Origin: an uncultured Veillonellaceae bacterium
Lineage (GTDB): Bacteria > Bacillota > Negativicutes > Veillonellales > Dialisteraceae
Direction of reading: 5' to 3'
DNA: 16,107 nucleotides
NCBI GenBank assembly: GCA_958439155.1
Contig: CAUBUJ010000024.1
Coordinates: 1-16,107 of the forward strand
Shown here: positions 1 to 5,917 of the stretch, one piece after another
Position numbering within the stretch: position 1 is the first letter of the stretch
Layout of the letters: each line of letters starts with the position of its first letter
The notes under the pieces: model-generated
What the model was told of the DNA's origin: nothing
What the model saw: only the letters and a program-made list of their open reading frames with translations
Databases searched by the model: none
Made by a program: the position numbers and the translations under genes

Positions 1-42
1 CTTCAGACTGGGAGCCCCGCTCCTATGAGGCAGCGTATCCAT
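1..42 (-). CDS. start of an unidentified gene downstream of metH (partial)
   Basis: An open frame of 14 codons begins with ATG (minus strand, first base at 42) and runs off the left edge: MDTLPHRSGAPSLK. An AGGA lies 4 bases upstream (47-50), a little close for a ribosome binding site but usable. The start is only 13 bases past the metH stop, so the gene would be the third member of the methionine operon. The residues are too few to assign a family. By context a methylenetetrahydrofolate reductase (metF) or another one-carbon gene would make sense, but that is inference only. The frame could also be chance. Confidence 0.35.
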   Translation of the reverse strand, partial: MDTLPHRSGAPSLK

Positions 43-55
43 CCAGTCCTGGGGA

Positions 56-2428
56 TCAGTTCGCAAGGCCCATGAGGCGGTCTGCTTCTTTCATGGCGAA
101 GATGCCGTCTTTCGCGTAGGAATCGGCGCCAATGGAGGCGGCGTATTCCGGGGTGACCACCGCGCCGCCGACCATGATTTTCACTTCCGGATGCTTCTCC
201 TTCAGAATCTTCACGGATTTTTTCATTTCCGGCAGGGTGGTGGTCATAAGGGAGGCGAGACCGACAATATCGGCCTTCGTTTCTTCCACTGTCTTCAGAA
301 TGGCGTCGATGCTCACGTCTTTGCCGAGATCAATTACTTTGTACCTGCTGTTTTCGAGAAGAGCGGATACAATATTTTTTCCCAAGTCGTGGATATCTCC
401 TTCTACGGTGCAGATGACGAAGGTCCCTTTCAGATTGTCCTGCATGCTGGGGATGACTTTTTTCAGCTGGTCGAAAGCGGCCTGCATGGATTCGGCGGAG
501 AGCATCACCTGGGGAAGGTAAATCTTTCCCGCGCCGAAGCCGTCGCCTACGATGGACATGGCGGCGGTGAGGCCGTCTTTGATGATGTCCCCGGAGGACA
601 GGCCGCTCGACAGAAGGGGCTCAATGAGGGCGCCGGCGGTTTCTTTTTCCCCGTGAATGACCGCGTCTTTCAGCTGTTCAATGAGGGGACGGTTTTTCTT
701 CTCTTCTTCCGTGAGCTGGGGTTCATTTTCCCGTGCCACTTCCGCGATGTAGTGCTTGGCCCCCGGATCGAAGCCAAGGAAGAACCGGGCGTCAGTGAAG
801 GCTTTCCGCACGCCTTCGTCGAGGGGGTTCACGATGGGCGCGTCCATGCCGGACACGAGGGCCATGTGGAGGAACGCCGCGTTCAGGCGCGGCCGGTCCG
901 GGAGGCCGAAGGATACGTTGCTCGTGCCCATGACGGTGGCGCAGCCGAATTCTTCCCTGAGGAGCCGCAGCGTGCGGAGTGTTTCATAGGGCTTGTACTT
1001 CGCGTCGGCAGCGGTCATGCAGAGCGGGTCAAAGAGGATATCTTCTTTCCGGAGGCCATAGGAATAGGCGCATTCTACAAGACCGCGGAGTACGGCCACC
1101 CGTTCTTCCGCCGTTTCCGGAATGTCGCCCTTGGTGAGGGGCAGGCAGAGGACAGCTGCGCCGTATTTTTTTGCCAGCGGGAAGACTCTGTCTTTCAGAT
1201 CGCCATGGGCGGTGACGGAATTGATGAGGGGGCGGCCCGGATAGAGCTTGAGCGCTTTTTCAATGACGTCCGGATCCTGGCTGTCGATGGAAAAAGGCAC
1301 GGCGCAGAGCATGGAGAGCTCGGAAATGGCCCGTTCCATGAGCGCGCCCTGGTCTACGCCGGGGACGCCCATATTGACATCCAGCATTTCCGCGCCGGCT
1401 TCCACCTGGGCGAGGGCGTCTTTTTTGACAGAGAGGAAATTTCCTTCTTTCAATTCTTCCCGCATCTTCTTCCGGCCGGTGGGATTGATCCGTTCGCCGA
1501 TCTTGATGGGGGCGTATCCAGGGCCGACCCGGACGATCTGGGTCCTGGAGGTGAAGGCGGTGAAGGGCGCAACTGGTTTTTTCGGTGCCGCCGGTCCCAG
1601 CCGGTCAATGGCTTTCCGGATGGCGCGGATATGGGCGGGCGTCGTGCCGCAGCAGCCGCCGGTGTAAGCGATGCCTGCTTCAGCAAACTGGGGAATATAG
1701 GAAGCCATGTCCTCCGGCGACAGAGGGAATGTGGTTACGTCGCCGTCCAGATGGGGCATGCCTGCGTTCGGCTGGAGAATGATGGGCTTATTGGTGACGG
1801 AAGCCATGATGCGTCCCGCTTCGAGGAGTTTGTCCGGGCCTACGGAGCAGTTGGCGCCGATGATGTCAGCGCCCATGGCGTCAAGGAGCACCACCGCTTC
1901 TTCCGGGGTGGTGCCGGTGATGGAGCGGCCGTCTTCGGTGTAGGTCATCTGGCAGATGACCGGAAGATGGGCTGCCGCCTTGGCTGCGGTGAGGGCGGCT
2001 TTCATTTCCTGGATATCAATGATGGTTTCAATGATGATGTAGTCCGCACCGGCATCGGCAAGCGCCTTTGCAAGAGCATAGAAATCGGACGCTGCTTCAT
2101 CAAAGGAAAGGGTGCCCAGAGGCTTTAAAAATTTCCCCGTTGGTCCAATGTCGCCGGCTATTTTCGCGCGGGGCGCGGCGATGCGGGCATTTTGCACGGC
2201 AGCGGCGGCGATGGCGCCTACTTTGTCTTCGAGGCCGTAGTCCGCCAGCTTGATGGGGGTCGCCCCGAAGGTATTGGTGGTGATGAACTCACTACCTGCC
2301 TCGGCGTATTCCCGGTGGATGCGCTGCACCACTTCAGGATGGGAAATGTTGTAATAGTCAGGGCATTCGTGAGTCGAAAGTCCGTATTTCTGAAGCATGG
2401 TGCCCATGGCACCGTCAAATAAAAACAT
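56..2428 (-). CDS. metH: cobalamin-dependent methionine synthase without reactivation domain
   Basis: This cytoplasmic enzyme transfers the methyl group of 5-methyltetrahydrofolate via cobalamin to homocysteine, giving methionine. The 790 residues hold four of the five usual modules. The homocysteine methyltransferase barrel (about 1-285) has the three zinc cysteines Cys194 (GANCSVGP) and Cys259-Cys260 (GGCCGT). The pterin-binding barrel (about 300-570) begins near GERINPTG (311-318). A four-helix cap follows (about 575-660). The Rossmann cobalamin domain (about 665-790) carries D-x-H-x-x-G with axial ligand His680. The C-terminal AdoMet reactivation module found in the roughly 1200-residue E. 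coli enzyme is absent and is supplied by the gene just upstream. The ATG at 2428 has a strong AGGAGG 6 bases before it. Transcription is likely controlled by the T-box leader at 3196-3449. Confidence 0.95.
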   Translation of the reverse strand: MFLFDGAMGTMLQKYGLSTHECPDYYNISHPEVVQRIHREYAEAGSEFITTNTFGATPIKLADYGLEDKVGAIAAAAVQNARIAAPRAKIAGDIGPTGKFLKPLGTLSFDEAASDFYALAKALADAGADYIIIETIIDIQEMKAALTAAKAAAHLPVICQMTYTEDGRSITGTTPEEAVVLLDAMGADIIGANCSVGPDKLLEAGRIMASVTNKPIILQPNAGMPHLDGDVTTFPLSPEDMASYIPQFAEAGIAYTGGCCGTTPAHIRAIRKAIDRLGPAAPKKPVAPFTAFTSRTQIVRVGPGYAPIKIGERINPTGRKKMREELKEGNFLSVKKDALAQVEAGAEMLDVNMGVPGVDQGALMERAISELSMLCAVPFSIDSQDPDVIEKALKLYPGRPLINSVTAHGDLKDRVFPLAKKYGAAVLCLPLTKGDIPETAEERVAVLRGLVECAYSYGLRKEDILFDPLCMTAADAKYKPYETLRTLRLLREEFGCATVMGTSNVSFGLPDRPRLNAAFLHMALVSGMDAPIVNPLDEGVRKAFTDARFFLGFDPGAKHYIAEVARENEPQLTEEEKKNRPLIEQLKDAVIHGEKETAGALIEPLLSSGLSSGDIIKDGLTAAMSIVGDGFGAGKIYLPQVMLSAESMQAAFDQLKKVIPSMQDNLKGTFVICTVEGDIHDLGKNIVSALLENSRYKVIDLGKDVSIDAILKTVEETKADIVGLASLMTTTLPEMKKSVKILKEKHPEVKIMVGGAVVTPEYAASIGADSYAKDGIFAMKEADRLMGLAN

Positions 2429-2500
2429 GTGATTCCTCCTCTTGTTCCTCTATTTTTTATTATTACGTCTATTATAAGCTCTTCTGCAAGGGCTCGTGAC

Positions 2501-3166
2501 TTACCGGCTCCGGAAAGGACAGCTTCTGAGACTGCACTGGCTGCACCGTTTCGGCGCCGGTGCCTGGGCGCAGGCGGAGATGCCGATGATGGCAGTGACC
2601 GTTTTCCGGGGCATCAGCATGGAATGGCTGTTTACGGTGACGCCGATCTCTCCGGCGCCGATGAGACGGACCAGCTCCGCCTGCTGGGTGACTGGCCAGT
2701 CGCCGTAGCCCGGGCTGTAGCGCCACGCCGTTTTCTGGCCGCTCCGGGCCGCTTCCCGGCAGATCAGGTCATTCACCTGGTCTGCGAGCTGCTCGGTGAT
2801 GGCCGCGGCGGCGCCTGCCAGGAGGAGGCCTCTCGTATATTCTCCTTTGGCAAAATGTTCATCGCTGGCCTGGCCGATGGCGTCGCCCGCCGTCACCGCA
2901 AAGACTGCGACGGAATAGGATTTCGACAGATGCCGGCGGATATGGCTGCCCTTTAGCGTCATCGGGGGATCTCCCAGAATCGTTCCGCTTTCCGGCAGGT
3001 AGGAATAGATCCGCCAGATGCCGCGCGGTTCGGTGAGGGCCCGCGCTTCATTGGCGGCGCTCCGGATCTCTTGAGCCGGGATGGCCTCTGATTTCGGCGG
3101 CATGCCTGCGTACCGTTTCATTTCCGCTTCGTTCACTTCAAAAATACTTCCATTATATACAGGCAC
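2501..3166 (-). CDS. stand-alone methionine synthase reactivation (AdoMet-binding) protein
   Basis: This 221-residue protein matches the activation domain of B12-dependent methionine synthase. That domain binds AdoMet and remethylates cob(II)alamin after oxidative inactivation. The family signature R-x-x-x-G-Y is seen as RYSPGYG (149-155), followed by MPRKTVTAIIG (185-195), which corresponds to the second AdoMet-site strand. An N-terminal region of about 60 residues precedes the domain. The tail has a Cys-x2-Cys-x4-Cys cluster (Cys208, Cys211, Cys216, then PFR) that I recall from Firmicute members; a metal-binding role is inference. The start is GTG at 3166, with AAGGGA a few bases upstream; no in-frame ATG fits better. 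It is the first gene after the T-box leader and lies 72 bases before metH. Thermotoga has a comparable split MetH. Confidence 0.88.
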   Translation of the reverse strand: MPVYNGSIFEVNEAEMKRYAGMPPKSEAIPAQEIRSAANEARALTEPRGIWRIYSYLPESGTILGDPPMTLKGSHIRRHLSKSYSVAVFAVTAGDAIGQASDEHFAKGEYTRGLLLAGAAAAITEQLADQVNDLICREAARSGQKTAWRYSPGYGDWPVTQQAELVRLIGAGEIGVTVNSHSMLMPRKTVTAIIGISACAQAPAPKRCSQCSLRSCPFRSR

Positions 3167-3195
3167 GGCTGTCCCTTCTTTCTTTTGATGTAAAT

Positions 3196-3228
3196 AAAAA
3201 AGCCTTCCATCCCATTGGGACGAAGACT
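3196..3228 (-). terminator. T-box attenuator (intrinsic terminator)
   Basis: Minus-strand AGUCUUC (3228-3222) pairs with GAAGGCU (3207-3201) and UCCCA (3220-3216) with UGGGA (3214-3210, sharing the loop region), with a small bulge between, followed by six U. The 5' arm follows directly after the T-box bulge, so antiterminator and terminator are mutually exclusive as in other T-box leaders. Confidence 0.85.
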
Positions 3229-3449
3229 CGTGTTACCACCCATATTCACTTTCCTGTCGCCAGGAAAGCCTCTGCCGGTACGCAGGCCGAAGCCGTCAAT
3301 ACCTGCGCTCTGTAACGGGAGCACCCGGGCTGCTTCACGATTCGGCATACCTTGCTCAGAGGCCATCTTCAGCGGAGCCCTCCCCGTTCCTTTTCACCAT
3401 GACAGAACTCTCTATAGGGGAGGCTTTTGCTTACTCTTCTCTTCCTCGC
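3196..3449 (-). promoter_or_regulatory. T-box riboswitch leader, specifier AUG (tRNA-Met)
   Basis: On the minus strand the leader shows the landmarks of a T-box. The stem I base is GC-GAGGA-AGAG (3449-3439) against CUCU-GA-GC (3361-3354), a kink-turn. The S-turn is AGUA near 3435-3432. The stem AGCC/UCCCC (3425-3417) pairs with GGGGA-GG-GCU (3385-3376). The distal loop carries AGAGAGUU and GGUGAAAAGG. A perfect hairpin CUUUCCUG-GCGA-CAGGAAAG precedes the T-box bulge GGGUGGUAACACG (3241-3229). The specifier loop 3' side reads GAAG-AUG-G followed by CCUCUGAGC; lined up with the known glycine T-box pattern, this puts the specifier at 3366-3364 as AUG. The bulge UGGU complements ACCA, as expected for a tRNA with A73 such as tRNA-Met. 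It controls the reactivation protein and metH. Confidence 0.88.
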
Positions 3450-3471
3450 ATTTATATTTTTGAATATACCT

Positions 3472-3500
3472 ACTATACCATGACCGGCGATACCTGTCAA
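3472..3500 (-). promoter_or_regulatory. promoter of the T-box/metH operon
   Basis: On the minus strand a perfect -35 TTGACA (3500-3495) is followed by exactly 17 bases and a -10 TATAGT (3477-3472). Transcription would begin near 3465, about 15 bases before the base of stem I of the T-box, which fits well. Confidence 0.85.
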
Positions 3501-3527
3501 AACAGATGGAGAATTTTTCATCTTGTA

Positions 3528-3557
3528 TTGCAAAATAATCCCCACAGGGATTATAAT
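3528..3557 (+). promoter_or_regulatory. promoter of the marR-phosphoesterase operon
   Basis: A perfect -10 TATAAT (3552-3557) lies 18 bases after a -35-like TTGCAA (3528-3533). The start would be near 3564, giving a leader of about 64 bases to the marR ATG. It is divergent from the metH promoter; the two -35 boxes are 27 bases apart. Confidence 0.7.
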
Positions 3558-3575
3558 AATCTCCACAGGGATTAT
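3535..3575 (+). promoter_or_regulatory. tandem inverted-repeat operators, probably for the adjacent MarR protein
   Basis: Two 20-bp dyads lie side by side. Site 1 (3535-3554) is ATAATCCC-CACA-GGGATTAT with perfect 8-bp arms. Site 2 (3556-3575) is ATAATCTC-CACA-GGGATTAT with one mismatched arm position. Their start-to-start distance is 21 bp, two helical turns, so both would present the same DNA face. Site 1 fills the -35/-10 spacer and overlaps the TATAAT, and site 2 covers the likely transcription start. Bound repressor should therefore block marR transcription. The arm length suits a MarR-family dimer. Assignment to this MarR is inferred from position. Confidence 0.75.
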
Positions 3576-3580
3576 TTTGC

Positions 3581-3616
3581 CCTGATTTACTATTAAGACC
3601 TGATTTACTGTTAAGA
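3581..3616 (+). repeat. 18-bp tandem duplication in the marR leader
   Basis: The unit CCTGATTTACTATTAAGA (3581-3598) is followed directly by CCTGATTTACTGTTAAGA (3599-3616), identical except for one base. The second copy ends just before the AAAGGA ribosome binding site (3616-3621) of marR. It looks like a recent slippage or unequal-exchange duplication in the 5' untranslated region. Confidence 0.85.
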
Positions 3617-3627
3617 AAGGACGGCCT

Positions 3628-4083
3628 ATGACAGAACATCTTGCTTCCCGCATGGACAAGGCGCTGAGCCGCCTCAATGGCCTTTATTACCAATGGTGCC
3701 AGGTGAATGGGCGGAATGAATACTTCGTCCGCATTCTCTGCGCGCTCTATTACGAGCCGGAGCTGACGCAGAAGGAACTGAGCGATAAATACCTGGTACC
3801 GCGGCAGACCGTAAACAATGCGGTGCAGTTTCTCAAAAGGGAAGGGTATATTACGCTTTCCCAGGATGCAAAAGATAAAAGGTGGAAGCGGATGCGCTTC
3901 ACCGGAGAGGGACTCTCCTATGCCCGGAAGGAGCTCGCGCCCATGCTGTCTTTGGAATCGTACGTACTGAACCGTTTCGGAGCGGACCGCTTCGGGCGTC
4001 TCGCGGATCTTCTCTTTGCTTATGGAGACTTGGTTGAAGAAGGGATGAGAGAAGAAAAACTCATGGATAGGAGGGCCATATGA
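3628..4083 (+). CDS. MarR-family winged-helix transcriptional regulator
   Basis: This 151-residue protein has the length and layout of a MarR dimer subunit: N-terminal helices (about 3-40), winged helix (about 44-95) and a C-terminal dimerisation helix pair (about 98-140). The DNA-reading part is seen as LTQKELSDKYLVPRQTVNNA (46-65), with a charged wing around QDAKDKRWKRMRF (79-91). ATG at 3628 follows AAAGGA by about 6 bases. The gene overlaps the following phosphoesterase by four bases (ATGA), so the two are co-translated. The tandem dyads at 3535-3575 sit on its promoter, which points to autorepression and joint control of the phosphoesterase. The inducing ligand is unknown. No oxidation-sensing motif stands out, although Cys24 and Cys38 are present. 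Confidence 0.88.
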   Translation: MTEHLASRMDKALSRLNGLYYQWCQVNGRNEYFVRILCALYYEPELTQKELSDKYLVPRQTVNNAVQFLKREGYITLSQDAKDKRWKRMRFTGEGLSYARKELAPMLSLESYVLNRFGADRFGRLADLLFAYGDLVEEGMREEKLMDRRAI

Positions 4084-5210
4084 TACCGACGATGTGGATG
4101 TTTTTCTTCGGCGGCATGTTCTGCCTCGCAGGGGGAAGTTTCCTCTATATTGCCTGGAAGATCGGCGCCTGCCCGGTCGTACGGGACAGGCTCGGCGGGA
4201 AATGGAAATCCTTTGCTGCCGGGGCCGCTGTGCTTCTTCTCCTCTGCGGCGCTCTCTGGCCGTTTTTGGGGCAAGTGAATCTGGTGATCGTCCTCATGCA
4301 TACTGCATTTTTCCTTCTTCTCGGCGGGGCAGCGGCCCGTATTGCCCGGCGGATGAAGAAAGAAATTCCGCCGTGCTTCTTCTCCGGTGCGGCGCTCCTC
4401 CTGGCCGCGCTCTATCTCGGATACGGCTGGTACAGCGCTCATCATGTGGCAGAGACGCATTACACGATCGAGACGGAGAAAGCTGCAGGCCGCCTCCGGC
4501 TCGTGCTCTTCGCCGATTCTCATGTAGGGGCTACCTTTGACAGCGACGGATTCCGGGAACAGATGGAGCGGATTTCCGCACTCTCACCGGATGCGGTGCT
4601 TCTTGCGGGAGATTTCGCCGACGATGATACGTCGAAGGACAATATGATTGCCTCTGCCAGGGCCCTTGGGGCGCTCAAAACGAAGTACGGCGTCTACTAT
4701 GTGTACGGCAATCATGATAAGGGATACCGGCCGGCGTCGTACCGCGGCTACAGCGGGGACGATCTGACGGCTGAGCTCTTGAAGAACGGTGTCCATGTGC
4801 TGGAAGACGAGAGCATCCTTGTGGATGGGCGTTTCTATATCGCTGGACGGGCTGATCTGTCTGAAGTGGAGAGGTATGGCCGGAAGCGGGCGGCTACAGC
4901 GGCGCTCCTTGAAGGGATGGATCCGTCGAAATTCCAGATCGTCATGGATCACCAGCCGAGAGACTATGCCGGCGAGGCAGGAAGCGGCGCGGATCTGGTC
5001 GTATCAGGCCACACCCATGGAGGACAGCTTATTCCCCTCACCTGGCTCATGGAGCGGGGTGTTGGCGGCAATGACAGGACTTACGGCCATGAGAAGCGGG
5101 ACGGTACGGATTTCATCGTCACCTCCGGTATATCCGACTGGGCGGTGAAATTCAAGACCGGCTGCCGCGCAGAGTATGTGGTGATCGATGTAGTAGGAAA
5201 AGACGCATAA
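4080..5210 (+). CDS. membrane-anchored calcineurin-like metallophosphoesterase (YkuE/YaeI-like)
   Basis: This 376-residue protein has four predicted membrane segments (about 5-25, 46-62, 66-86, 100-118) and a two-metal phosphoesterase domain. The metal ligand motifs are all present: D-S-H (146-148), GDFADD (177-182), GNHD (210-213), His291 (DHQPRD) and GHTHGG (310-315). The enzyme should hydrolyse a phosphoester; the substrate cannot be read from sequence. Basic residues cluster after segment 1 (RDRLGGKWK) and segment 3 (RIARRMKK). By the positive-inside rule both loops are cytoplasmic and the catalytic domain faces outward. YkuE-like enzymes act at the cell surface, and lipid or cell-envelope substrates are plausible. 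ATG overlaps the marR stop and follows AGGAGG. No terminator hairpin follows. Confidence 0.85.
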   Translation: MIPTMWMFFFGGMFCLAGGSFLYIAWKIGACPVVRDRLGGKWKSFAAGAAVLLLLCGALWPFLGQVNLVIVLMHTAFFLLLGGAAARIARRMKKEIPPCFFSGAALLLAALYLGYGWYSAHHVAETHYTIETEKAAGRLRLVLFADSHVGATFDSDGFREQMERISALSPDAVLLAGDFADDDTSKDNMIASARALGALKTKYGVYYVYGNHDKGYRPASYRGYSGDDLTAELLKNGVHVLEDESILVDGRFYIAGRADLSEVERYGRKRAATAALLEGMDPSKFQIVMDHQPRDYAGEAGSGADLVVSGHTHGGQLIPLTWLMERGVGGNDRTYGHEKRDGTDFIVTSGISDWAVKFKTGCRAEYVVIDVVGKDA

Positions 5211-5248
5211 ACATGGATCCATTTATAGGTATGCCATAAAAATTTTCA

Positions 5249-5270
5249 TGAAATAAGACGCCTCATTTCA
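5249..5270 (+). promoter_or_regulatory. small dyad upstream of the yhcH-like gene (possible operator)
   Basis: TGAAAT (5249-5254) and ATTTCA (5265-5270) form an inverted repeat with a 10-base centre, located just upstream of the extended -10 element. The position would suit a regulator site, but 6-bp arms could occur by chance. Confidence 0.3.
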
Positions 5271-5280
5271 GAAAGAGATA

Positions 5281-5289
5281 TGGTAAAAT
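5281..5289 (+). promoter_or_regulatory. extended -10 promoter of the yhcH-like gene
   Basis: TGG-TAAAAT is an extended -10 element; no good -35 lies 17 bases upstream. The start near 5296 leaves a leader of about 39 bases to the ATG at 5335. Because no terminator follows the phosphoesterase, readthrough from the marR promoter is also possible. Confidence 0.5.
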
Positions 5290-5334
5290 GAATAGAATAC
5301 TATTTATCTGCTTATATGACTGGAGGAGGTATAG

Positions 5335-5793
5335 ATGATTACTGGAGATACGAAGCACCTCGCAGAGTACCAGGTCCAGCTTCCGAAGAAAATCTATGAA
5401 TGCCTGGAAAAGATCCGCGCTTTTGATTTTGCTGCGGTGCCGGACGGCCGGTATGAAGTGAAAGGATGCGGCATGATGTCTGTCGAGTCTCCTGAAACGG
5501 AGCCGGCGGTGATGCGCCGTATGGAAGGGCACAGGAAGTATATCGATGTGGTGTACCTGGTGGAGGGGGAGGAATGGATCGGATGCCTTCCCCGTCACGA
5601 CACAGGGGCACCAAAGGAGTCCTATCCGGAGAAAGATCTCTATTTCTTTGAAGGTACGGAAGATGAGACCCGCGTTCATATGCTTCCGGGACGATTCCTG
5701 GTCTGCTGGCCGGAAGATCTGCACCGCCCGCTCTGCGCAGGAGCCGCAGGCGTTGCAAAGATCCGGAAGGCTGTGCTGAAAGTTCCCGTTTGA
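5335..5793 (+). CDS. YhcH/YjgK/YiaL (EbgC) family cupin protein
   Basis: This 152-residue protein has the full usual length of the YhcH/YjgK/YiaL family, a metal-dependent cupin fold. Family landmarks are EGHRKYID (64-71), a glutamate-rich strand VEGEEWIG (76-83), PEDLHRP (126-132) with a conserved histidine, and the closing KIRKAVLKV (142-150). Characterised relatives act on sugars: E. coli YhcH (NanQ) assists sialic acid utilisation as an anomerase, and EbgC is a beta-galactosidase partner. No sugar transport or catabolic gene is nearby, so the substrate is open. The ATG has a very strong GGAGGAGG about 5 bases upstream. It sits alone between the phosphoesterase and the efflux operon. Confidence 0.85.
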   Translation: MITGDTKHLAEYQVQLPKKIYECLEKIRAFDFAAVPDGRYEVKGCGMMSVESPETEPAVMRRMEGHRKYIDVVYLVEGEEWIGCLPRHDTGAPKESYPEKDLYFFEGTEDETRVHMLPGRFLVCWPEDLHRPLCAGAAGVAKIRKAVLKVPV

Positions 5794-5808
5794 GCAGCAT
5801 ATCTGCGG

Positions 5809-5837
5809 TTGATTTCTGCAGTGCATTCTGCTAATAT
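5809..5837 (+). promoter_or_regulatory. promoter of the RND efflux operon
   Basis: TTGATT (5809-5814), a 17-base spacer and TAATAT (5832-5837) form a good promoter, with a leader of about 74 bases to the ATG at 5918. Within the spacer GCAG-TGCATT-CTGC (5818-5831) is a short inverted repeat. A related GCAG-CATAT-CTGC (5794-5806) lies 24 bp upstream. These could be regulator half-sites, at low confidence. Confidence 0.65.
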
Positions 5838-5917
5838 TACATGTGAAAATTATCATTAATGGAGTTTCTGGTAACAAAATCTTGGGGCCGGGAGAACATC
5901 AGGGTTGGAGGATTGTT

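Noticed and set aside
191..2128. 645-codon open frame antisense to metH
   Set aside because: The opposite strand encodes a complete MetH with all ligands. The antisense product is low-complexity in Gly, Phe and His and matches nothing I know.
2471..2476. Minus-strand TATAAT between the reactivation gene and metH
   Set aside because: No acceptable -35 at 16-18 bases (TCACGA at 17) and no extended -10, so an internal metH promoter is not supported.
3133..3366. 77-codon minus-strand frame starting at the T-box specifier AUG
   Set aside because: It lies across conserved T-box structure, has no ribosome site, and overlaps the start of the reactivation gene. The AUG is best read as the specifier.
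5214..5223. ATGGATCCAT palindrome after the phosphoesterase
   Set aside because: Only 10 bp with no T-run, so neither a terminator nor a persuasive operator.
5842..5860. Fur-like half-site (AAATTATCATTAAT) downstream of the efflux promoter
   Set aside because: Only one half resembles the TGATAAT-N-ATTATCA consensus, and the region is AT-rich; chance is likely.
5843..5917. Longer adaptor protein starting at ATG 5843
   Set aside because: No ribosome site there, and the 25 added residues would precede a clear lipoprotein signal; ATG 5918 with GGAGGA is better.
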